A stretch of 36,356 nucleotides of DNA from a virus, in the IMG/VR virus record IMGVR_UViG_3300008952_000148, positions 1 to 36,356 of that record; one strand, written 5' to 3'. The position numbers and the translations under genes are program-made. The notes beneath the pieces are model-generated. The model did not search any database and had not been told where the DNA came from. It saw nothing but the letters and a program-made list of their open reading frames with translations. Shown here piece by piece: positions 7,654 through 15,900 of this stretch; within the stretch, counting starts at the first letter, position 1, and the number at the start of each line of letters is the position of its first letter.

Positions 7654-8360
7654 TGCCTATAACAAAAACAAACGGCGGCTATAAATGGGGTAAGTCCGGA
7701 AAGACTTATCCAACAAAAGCCGGAGCAGCAAGACAAGCCCGGGCAGCATATGCTTCGGGATATAAAGGATACAAATACGGAGGAACTGTGGCTGGTAAAT
7801 TTGGTGGAAACCCCCCATGGAAAGGAACCAAAGGTATTGCCGGAATTGCGGCACAAATGCCTATGGGACAAAGAGGAGGCTACAAAAGACCTCGACCTGG
7901 AGGCAGGAACACCACTGCGCGGGGAATAGAATGGGCAAGAGTGGCTGAAGACAAACAAACGTCCCGTGACATGGCTTTCATAGCTGAAAAAATAGATCCT
8001 CAGACCTATATAGCTCAAGGCATGTCTGAAGCAGATGCAGTGGCAGAAGCTCAGCGCCAACAAGACAAATACGGCACCCCTGCGGAATACCGGCAGTGGC
8101 GCTACATGAAAAATTTTGGAAGAGGCAGCGAAGTAGGCACAAGAGAAGAACTAAGAGCAGCGGGTGTTAATGCTTTACCGAGCTTGGCCACAAGCTATGG
8201 AATGCCGAAAAACTTTGTGGAGGAAATAGCCCCCTACATGCAAGAACACGGCACCGCTGTAGGTGCTCCCGCGCCAAGAATACCTCAAGAGGAACTGGAA
8301 AAGTTTCTCTCTGAAAACCCTTTAGGCATAAGGTCCTTGCCGCAATGGTGGGGAGGATAA
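7653..8360 (+). CDS. basic Gly/Lys-rich phage protein, probable virion component
   Basis: 235 residues from the ATG at 7653, which overlaps the preceding stop (TAATG); the frame is open further upstream, but that would run through the previous gene. The N-terminal 75 residues are rich in Gly, Lys, Arg and Tyr (GYKWGKSGKTYPTKAGAARQ, GGYKRPRPGG), as in DNA-contacting internal or adaptor proteins. The C-terminal part is helical and less charged (MSEADAVAEAQRQQDKYG, LATSYGMPKNFVEEIAPYM). It is in the late operon between the tail-hub and core protein genes. Function unknown. Confidence 0.68.
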   Translation: MPITKTNGGYKWGKSGKTYPTKAGAARQARAAYASGYKGYKYGGTVAGKFGGNPPWKGTKGIAGIAAQMPMGQRGGYKRPRPGGRNTTARGIEWARVAEDKQTSRDMAFIAEKIDPQTYIAQGMSEADAVAEAQRQQDKYGTPAEYRQWRYMKNFGRGSEVGTREELRAAGVNALPSLATSYGMPKNFVEEIAPYMQEHGTAVGAPAPRIPQEELEKFLSENPLGIRSLPQWWGG

Positions 8361-8361
8361 T

Positions 8362-9546
8362 ATGTCAAATGCAATGACAAACCCTTTTGAAAACGAGCTA
8401 CCAACAGTTGAAAGTTTAGGCATGCCTGTAACTATGACGCCTATGGATGCGTTTAAATTTGCCAGGTGGTACATAGACAAATTTGGCCATAAAGGTCCAA
8501 TGGGTCCCGAGGAATGGATACAGTTTGGAGACCAGTGGAAAGAAGAAAGTGGTTATGCCTCAAGTGGGACAACTGTTGCGGGACAAGGCAGTGGTTTAGA
8601 CGATTACTTGAACGATAGAGGCTCTGGTAATAACAATAATGCTGACAACAATTACACAGGTTCTTCGGCTAACAATTACACTGAGTCTTCGGCTAACAAT
8701 TACACTGAGTCTTCGGCTGTGGATTATTCTGAAGATCAATTAGATGAAGATGGGTACCCTAAAGAAGCTAACGAGGGAGATGTTTTTACAGACGGTCAAG
8801 GAAAACAATGGGAAGCCCATAATGCCCAGACAGTTGATTCTGAAACAGGGGAAGTAGTTAGTGAAGAAACAGAGTGGCGCCCTTATTCTGGTTCTGCTTC
8901 CTCAAAAATGTCCGGAGGTCTAGCTGATCTTTTTGATCTCTTAAGTGGCATTAAAGGTATTGAGGGAGACTATGGAAGAGCAGGAAAGTGGGGTCTTCTT
9001 GGACAAATATTTGGCGGACAGTTTAGTGACGGCATTGGAGCAGGGCTGCCTGGAGCATTAGGAAATATTTTAGATATATTCGGTCTTGGCCAAGGTTCAA
9101 TAGGAGATTCGGCAAAAGAAGGAGACTGGTCCGAACTTTTAAAACAACTATTAGCGGGGAAAAAAGATTTGGAAATGGTTAAACGGTTGGAGGTCCCCGT
9201 AGGACAAATGGCATCGCAAAGCAAGGTCGGAAAAGACTGGGGCCTGCCTTCCAAGGAAAGCATGGTAATGCAGGGACTAGGGCCTAACTATCTTGAGGGG
9301 CAAAAATACGCAATGAACAAAGGGGTACCAATGCCCGCAGCCACGCACGTTGGAGGACTGCCTTTAGTGGAAGAAATAGAGGGCGGTGAGCAAGGCGGAA
9401 TTATGGGGCTTAAAAGCCATGGGGACATCACTCCAGCTTTCCTTGAACCGGGAGAATTTGTGTTTACCAAAAAAGCAACGGATAATGTAGGGGCCAAACG
9501 ATTATATAAATTAATGCAACAAGCGGAACAAATGGGAATGAGATAA
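8362..9546 (+). CDS. phage structural protein with SSANNYTE repeats
   Basis: 394 residues; ATG with a strong GGAGG site 5 bp upstream. N-terminal about 70 residues are a compact helical region (TPMDAFKFARWYIDKFGHKG). Residues about 85-125 are low complexity, including tandem SSANNYTE units encoded by a 24-bp repeat. The C-terminus GDITPAFLEPGEFVFTKKAT followed by GAKRLYKLMQQAEQMG is a motif (PGEFVF...AT..G...L..L) commonly seen in tail or ejection-type phage proteins. Its stop overlaps the next start. A virion-internal or tail role is inferred from motif and position; the enzyme or fold is unknown. Confidence 0.68.
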   Translation: MSNAMTNPFENELPTVESLGMPVTMTPMDAFKFARWYIDKFGHKGPMGPEEWIQFGDQWKEESGYASSGTTVAGQGSGLDDYLNDRGSGNNNNADNNYTGSSANNYTESSANNYTESSAVDYSEDQLDEDGYPKEANEGDVFTDGQGKQWEAHNAQTVDSETGEVVSEETEWRPYSGSASSKMSGGLADLFDLLSGIKGIEGDYGRAGKWGLLGQIFGGQFSDGIGAGLPGALGNILDIFGLGQGSIGDSAKEGDWSELLKQLLAGKKDLEMVKRLEVPVGQMASQSKVGKDWGLPSKESMVMQGLGPNYLEGQKYAMNKGVPMPAATHVGGLPLVEEIEGGEQGGIMGLKSHGDITPAFLEPGEFVFTKKATDNVGAKRLYKLMQQAEQMGMR

Positions 9547-10526
9547 TGGGCGAGTATTATACTAAAGACGCTGAAGGAAATTTTGTTTTGGCAGACACGA
9601 TGCCGGGGGGAGAATACGGTCCTAGCTCCACGATTGGTTTTGAAGCCCCTTGGGTCGAGCAATATCGACGTGGGTTCTTTGACAATCTAACAAACCTGGT
9701 TCGCGACCCTATGCCTACGCCTCAACGGGGGGTGGCTGGACTAGATCCGTTTGAAATGCAGGCACGAGCGCTCAGTGGCGGCTTGGGCGGTTTTCATCCC
9801 TACTTACAACAAGCGGGGGGAGCTTATGGACAAGGGCTCGGGGCCCTGGGCCAAGGGACACAAGCCGGATACATGGGAGCACAGGCGTATGACCCAAGTA
9901 TGGGCAAAGCCTTTTACAACCCTTACGAAGATCAAGTGGTACAAAAATCTCTTGATGATGTGTACAAAAACTTTACACAACAAGACATGCAATCAAGGGC
10001 CGGTGCAGTAGGTTCAGGAGCCTATGGTGGCGGTCGTGGACGACTCATGGCACAAGAACGCTTTAATCAACTCGGTCAAGGTATGGCGGGCACAGCCGGA
10101 CAACTAAGACAACAAGGATACTCTCAAGCACAACAACAAGCACAAAACGCTTTTGCCGATCAGCAACGAAGGATGCAGCAAGCAGGGCAAATGGGTATGA
10201 CAGGAGCTGGTATGTACGGGACCCTTGGATCGGGGATCGCGGGCCTCGGAGGAACAGGACAACAACTCTTACGTAACCAAATGGCGACACTAGGCGGTCT
10301 TGGTCAAACGGCCAGAGGTATACAAGACACTATGTACGGTTCGCAGTTCGATGCTGCCAATCAATTAGCTAAAGAGCCTTACCAAAGAATGCAGTTCCTT
10401 TCCCAGATGATGCAAGGAATGTTGCCGCAAGGACCAACAACGGGGATTAGTACAGTCTATAACCCTTTTCAAGAAGGACAGCCCACTATACAAGACCTCC
10501 TTTTTGAATATTTTGGGACCCAGTAA
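9546..10526 (+). CDS. Gly/Gln/Ala-rich phage virion protein, probable core/ejection protein
   Basis: 326 residues. Composition is dominated by Gly, Gln, Ala and Met (for example QQAGGAYGQGLGALGQGTQ and QLRQQGYSQAQQQAQNAFAD). The segment NPYEDQVVQKSLDDVYKNF with SRAGAVGSGAYGGGRGRLM (about 122-160) recalls a conserved internal protein of marine podoviruses, from memory only. Long Ala/Gln-rich helices and glycine stretches fit proteins that must pass through a narrow portal and re-form in the envelope. It is coupled to its neighbours by TAATG overlaps on both sides. Function is inferred from composition and position. Confidence 0.66.
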   Translation: MGEYYTKDAEGNFVLADTMPGGEYGPSSTIGFEAPWVEQYRRGFFDNLTNLVRDPMPTPQRGVAGLDPFEMQARALSGGLGGFHPYLQQAGGAYGQGLGALGQGTQAGYMGAQAYDPSMGKAFYNPYEDQVVQKSLDDVYKNFTQQDMQSRAGAVGSGAYGGGRGRLMAQERFNQLGQGMAGTAGQLRQQGYSQAQQQAQNAFADQQRRMQQAGQMGMTGAGMYGTLGSGIAGLGGTGQQLLRNQMATLGGLGQTARGIQDTMYGSQFDAANQLAKEPYQRMQFLSQMMQGMLPQGPTTGISTVYNPFQEGQPTIQDLLFEYFGTQ

Positions 10527-12949
10527 TGGCAGGCTGGAGTCACAGACCTTTATTTAAAAACCCTACTAACATGATGGGCGGTGGTCCCGTGGGTATGCCT
10601 AAAGGTATTTCTGGGTACGAGCAAGGAAGCGTGGTCGAAGAAATGCCTGCGTACAGACAAGAACAGTTGGCTAAAGAAGCGGAATATCAAAAGGAAATAG
10701 AAAAAACAGCGCGTCTTTTTTCATCGAGTGACCCGAATCGTTTCCGTTTGCCTAGAGACTATGAGTCGGAGATTCACTGGCACGCTAAGAACATTGCCGG
10801 TGGGCACCAGGTTCCTAAAGAACAAGTCATGCAGGACTTGGCGAAAGCTATAGAGACACAAAGAGGCGCTCCTAAAATGAGGCACGGAGGCATTGTTAGA
10901 CTTCAAACAGGGGGGTTGTTTGAAGGCGAAGAGATTGTAGAAATTAATCCAATGTTAAACCAGATGGCTGGACAGGGGGGATCAGGCATTGCGTCTGTTT
11001 CCGCTGAACCCGCACCTGGGGCTGCACCTGAGAGAAATGTTCCAAACGAACGGGGCATTATTGAACTGGCTATGGACGCCGAAGAAGTGGAAGACGACGA
11101 ACCTATAATTGCGTTCGCTAAACAAGAAGCCAAAAGTAAACTGGATGAAGAGTTTAATATATTAAAAAGCACGGCTCAAGCTGAAGCAGCACAGGGCGAA
11201 GACCCTTCTTTCATTATTAAACGGAGCATGGACAGCCTTGCTCGTTCCGCCAATGTTATTGAACAAGAGGTTATGGAAAATTATCCAGAAGTTCCAATGG
11301 ACGCCAATTTAATTAGCAGTGAAGACCTTGAGCCTTACCAACAAGAACTGGTCGCTGTGTTTGAAACCCCTGAAGTGGGTAGTGAAGAACCGTTAATGGA
11401 CACCGCTATCCTAGCCAAGAGAGGCGGACTGATTCCAGGGTATGAAGACGGTGGTGTAACGGAAGTGCCGGAGGAATGGGCTTGGATTGATGAAGACATA
11501 AGAGAGAGCGGGGTGTCTTTAAAAGAGGCCGAAGCCCTTATGATTAAAAAATACGGCCCTGAAATAGCTAAGCTGAGAAAAATGTATGAAACGGAAACAG
11601 ATCCAGAAACACTTACCAAAAGAAGAATGGAAGAAAGGTTAATGCCTGCCGATGAGCTTATAAAAAGAAGAAAAGAACAACTGGGAGACACCCGAGTTGC
11701 TGATCTTGTCGAGGCCATGAAAACCGGGAAGTTTATGGGTTCTACTAAACCTAAAATACTTCCTCACGTTGGAGGAACAGGAACAACAATATTACCTATG
11801 GAAGCGGGAACTATAAAAGATAATATGGAACTTATAAGACAATACGGTAAATCTTTTAATGAAGAAGGTAATCTCAGGCCCATGCCTATCGAACTCGAAG
11901 AGATTGTAGTTGATGCGAAGAAAAGAGGCGGACCAAACCAACCACCACCGGGTCCAGACGGAACAACACCGGGTCCAGACGGAACAACCCCTGCTTCTAC
12001 TCAATCTTCCTCTATTCAAGCAGCATTAGACGCAATAACGGACCTTCAAAAAGGTTTTGAAGGCAGGGCAGCTACTCTTGAAACAGGGATTAAGAAAGGC
12101 GCAAAAGACCTGACCGACGTCTATGACGCCGAGATAGAGAAATCTAACACGGCTATTACAGATGCGAACACGGCTATTGGTAAGACTCTAGTTGCCTATG
12201 AAAAAAATATTCCTGAACTGGCTGTTTTAAGAGCGCAGACCTCTGGAAAACCGTCCTTTGCTCAAAGAAGAACCTTAGCAAAACGATATGAGTTAGAAGC
12301 AAAAAACAATGCACAAGACGTAAGGGCGCAATTAGCGGGCCTAGACAAAAAAGCAGCGGAAGCCAGACGCACTAACGATGTTAAGGCTTTAAGAGACGTT
12401 AAGCTGGCACAACTTAACGCCATCAACAGCCTAAAAGAAATGGGTCTTGAAGAAGGAACAAAAATGCAAATGGACAGGCTGATTACAACCCTGGAGCATG
12501 AAATGAAGTTAGATGAAATTAGAATGGAGGCAGAACTTGCAAAAACAAACACAGGTGTAAACCAACAATTGATAGACGCCATGAATGATCTTAAAACAAG
12601 ACTAGCAAATGAAACAGATCCAGAAGCAAAAGCCTTACTTAAGTCAGAGTTGGATACTTATAGAACCGTGGTCCTAGGACAAAAAAGCCCTCAAGCTCAA
12701 ATTACGAATGCTTTACTTGAAGGAAACTATAAAGAACTTTTCTCTGCGTATTCGGTGGAAGATATGCAAAGATATGCGCCTAGTTTACAAGGAGAAAAAA
12801 CCATACAGATTGAAGGCAAACCTGCTCCTATAACGGGAACTTTCCCTGAGTTGTACAACATGCTTGTTTCTCAGAAAAAACCAAACAAAGATGTTTTTTA
12901 CACAGACAAAGAAATTGTAGAGATTTGGAAACGCGGCACAAAGAGGTAA
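10526..12949 (+). CDS. large coiled-coil phage virion protein
   Basis: 807 residues. The N-terminal third is acidic and mixed, with recurring short Gly motifs (MRHGGIVRLQTGGLFEGEE near 116-133; AKRGGLIPGYEDGG near 298-311) that resemble the tail of the SSANNYTE protein. Residues about 470-490 hold a Pro-rich linker with a duplicated PGPDGTT encoded by a 21-bp direct repeat (11948-11989). Residues about 490-770 are heavily charged, Ala/Lys/Glu-rich and helical, most likely a long coiled coil. It is followed after 3 bp by the 1825-residue gene. It is best seen as an internal-virion or ejection protein, or a tail component; no catalytic motif was found. Confidence 0.68.
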   Translation: MAGWSHRPLFKNPTNMMGGGPVGMPKGISGYEQGSVVEEMPAYRQEQLAKEAEYQKEIEKTARLFSSSDPNRFRLPRDYESEIHWHAKNIAGGHQVPKEQVMQDLAKAIETQRGAPKMRHGGIVRLQTGGLFEGEEIVEINPMLNQMAGQGGSGIASVSAEPAPGAAPERNVPNERGIIELAMDAEEVEDDEPIIAFAKQEAKSKLDEEFNILKSTAQAEAAQGEDPSFIIKRSMDSLARSANVIEQEVMENYPEVPMDANLISSEDLEPYQQELVAVFETPEVGSEEPLMDTAILAKRGGLIPGYEDGGVTEVPEEWAWIDEDIRESGVSLKEAEALMIKKYGPEIAKLRKMYETETDPETLTKRRMEERLMPADELIKRRKEQLGDTRVADLVEAMKTGKFMGSTKPKILPHVGGTGTTILPMEAGTIKDNMELIRQYGKSFNEEGNLRPMPIELEEIVVDAKKRGGPNQPPPGPDGTTPGPDGTTPASTQSSSIQAALDAITDLQKGFEGRAATLETGIKKGAKDLTDVYDAEIEKSNTAITDANTAIGKTLVAYEKNIPELAVLRAQTSGKPSFAQRRTLAKRYELEAKNNAQDVRAQLAGLDKKAAEARRTNDVKALRDVKLAQLNAINSLKEMGLEEGTKMQMDRLITTLEHEMKLDEIRMEAELAKTNTGVNQQLIDAMNDLKTRLANETDPEAKALLKSELDTYRTVVLGQKSPQAQITNALLEGNYKELFSAYSVEDMQRYAPSLQGEKTIQIEGKPAPITGTFPELYNMLVSQKKPNKDVFYTDKEIVEIWKRGTKR

Positions 12950-12952
12950 GAC

Positions 12953-15900
12953 ATGGCTCGAGAAAACCCCTTTTCTGCATGGTTTGAAGACACTCCTCCT
13001 CCAACAACCCCACCCGAAGAAGAAAGAGAAAACCCTTTTTCTGCGTGGTTTGATGATGACCAAAGCATAACTCCAATTACAGAAATGCCTGAAGAAACTT
13101 TGCCTTCCGGTGATCCAAGAGACGAAGGCTTTTTCCCCATATTAGGCAGAACCATTGACGAACTACAAGCAAGTGGTTGGGCAGGGTTACGCGTTCTTGG
13201 AGAAGCAACAGGGTCAGAGAGGCTTATAGAAGTAGGGGATGAGGGAGTTAGGTTTAACGAAAGACAGGTTGCTAAGTACGGCAGGCCTATGCAAGTTGAG
13301 GACTTTGAAGATATAGGGGACCTCGTGCCTTTTATCAAACAAGGGATTGCACAAATCCTTCCCTCCATTGCAATTTCTATGCCGACAGCGATCGCTGGCG
13401 GTAGAGCGGGGGCCACGGCGGGAACCTTTGTTGGAGGAGTCCCGGGAGCTGCGGTTGGTGCGGTTTTAGGTGGTGCTTTAGGCGCTTTCCTTCCTTCTTT
13501 TATACTCAGCACCGGTGAGGTAGATCGTGAGATGAAAGCCAGAGCCGGGGAAGACTTCGAGGATCCCGGTGCAGCGTTCACCGGTGGAGCACTGGTTGGT
13601 GCTCTTGACGTTGCCTCGGTTGCTTTCGGTCTTAAGCCATTGATGCCTGTTATTTTAAAGAAGGCCTCCATTAAAGACATTACCGATAAACTAATTTCCG
13701 AAGGGGTAGAAAAAAGTGTAGCACAGGCTGCTGTTTCTCAAGCCCTTGCCGCTTCTTTAATTGAGGGTAGCACAGAGGCAAGCCAAGAATATATCGAAGA
13801 CGCTATGGCAGAATCAGCAACAGGAATAGCCAGCGAAGAAGGGCAGTTGCAAAGCGCTTTACTCAATGCGTTTTCTTTAGGCGCCATAGGTGGTGTCAGC
13901 ATGGGTGGGGTGTCGGGTTATATCAGCCAAGGGAAAACCAATAAACTTTTACAAAACGAAAAGGAAATTGCTACGCAACTTGAAACCATGGAACAAGAGG
14001 TTCAAGATCAAGTAAACCTTGAGGGTAAGACATGGAAAGACATGAAGTTACGAGAACTAAAAGAAGAGGGTAAAGCAAGAGGGCTCGATCTTGAAAAAGT
14101 AAGAACAAAGAAAGAGGCTATAGAAAAACTCACAAATGACGCTATTACCGAAAAGAAAAAGGACCTTATGTATGCGTACCTCGTTGAAGAGTTTGGCAAC
14201 CTTTCGCCACAAGAAATTGTAGAAAGACAAAAACTTCGGGCAGAACTAGAAGCAATTGCAGAAAGGGGTCCAGAAGGTATTAACGAGCTAATTCTTATAG
14301 CCGAAGGCTCTACCCTGGAAAAGAAGGGCGAAAAAGACATCCCTACAATTGACACTAATCGAAAGCAATCGGTAGGCTCTTTAATTAATCGAATCCTTGA
14401 CCGTCATGCGATAGACAGAAGAGCGGAGGAAGGCAACTCTACGTCCCTTTTGTTTAGGGCCGCTTTGACCAAAGAATATCAAGACAGGAAAAAACTTTTG
14501 TTAAAAGAAAAGCGTCCGGCCCTTGTACAAATGCTTAAGGCCCGAGGACTACGCGCCTCCACAGAAGTGTTTGATAAAAAAGGAAAGGTGATAGGAAAAA
14601 AAGTGGCTACTAATGAACAGATAGTGCAAATGCTTTTAGACCATGATGTTTTTCTTTTTCGACACAAACAAAGAATGGAAAATTATTATGAGGGTAAAGG
14701 CTATAATCGCACAAAACTTTTGCCGTTTACCAAAGGCCGTTATCGGAAAAAAATAGAAAAAGAAGGGCCTAGTCAAAAATACAACATCGTGACAGTTAGG
14801 GAAGGCGATGTTGAGAGAACGACCTGGGGAATAGACGAGACTTGGGAACAGTTTGTTGACAGAGAGACAGGAGAAGCCGGTACTGCTGTGGAGATCACTT
14901 ATGAGGTTGACGGCAAACCCTTGCACGAAGTAATGCCCGAAGGCTCTTCTAATATAAGAAAAGACGACCTTGATTTTGAACAAAGAAACGTGGTGGCTGA
15001 CGAAGAAGGTGTCCTTACAGGGGGCTCAGGTCTTTTTGATAGCTATGAAAAGGCAAAAAGAGATAAGCGTAAAAAAGTGGTGGTCAAAGAGGTAAGACTA
15101 GAGCACAACCCGGATCTTACTCCTCAAGGAGATCCAATAGGCGGAATCATCGGGGCGCTTAGGCATTGGTTTGCTCCTAGTGGTCCTTTGGGGTGGAGCG
15201 GTTTTATGGCAAAGCGTCAAAGAATTGCGAACATCCGTAAAATGAACCAGTTTATAAACCAGGCCGCTAAAAGAACAGAGATGGCTCTCTCCCATTCGGT
15301 GTCTCACGGAGAATACGCGAACGAAGAAATGGCACAAGAGGCATTAAGACGAGCGCTTAACGCAACCACTCTAAGATTTAAGCGTACCACAAAGAACATT
15401 AAGGACGCTGACGGAAACGTTGTTGAAGAGGCCGAAACAGCGGAGGTAGAAAGGGAGCTAGCTGAACGCAGGGAGAGGGTTAAAGCAATAGAAAAAACGC
15501 TGGCTACTTTTGAGGCCCTTTCAGGGGAGGACATTGCTGCTTATGAAGGCCCTAGCCGGGAAACCTGGATTCAATTAAATAAAGAGGAACAAAAACTTTT
15601 GATTACCAGACATATTTTAAAAGGAGATATTTTAGAGCTCGAACAAATACTAGATCCAAAGGCAGTTAAGCTTAATCCGGCTCAAGCGGCCAACCGGCTT
15701 TTGTCGCCGTCTCTCAGAGAACCCTTCCTCGAGATACGTTCTTTTATTGATATGATGAGTGAGCGTTTATTAAGAGAACTTCCTCAAGAACTTCTTCAAA
15801 CCAAAAGAAAAGGAGCGGCTTTAGAAGAGGTAATTAAAGAAAACCTCGGCAATTACATGACGCGTTCTTATAAGATATTTGAAGCGGGTGGTTTCTATGA

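Noticed and set aside
7527-8063. 178-codon minus-strand frame
   Set aside because: Opposite two coupled late genes; Cys/Ser/Phe-rich shadow translation.
12898-13680. 260-codon minus-strand frame
   Set aside because: Lies wholly opposite the well-supported giant gene, Ser/Pro-rich composition typical of a shadow frame, no ribosome site.
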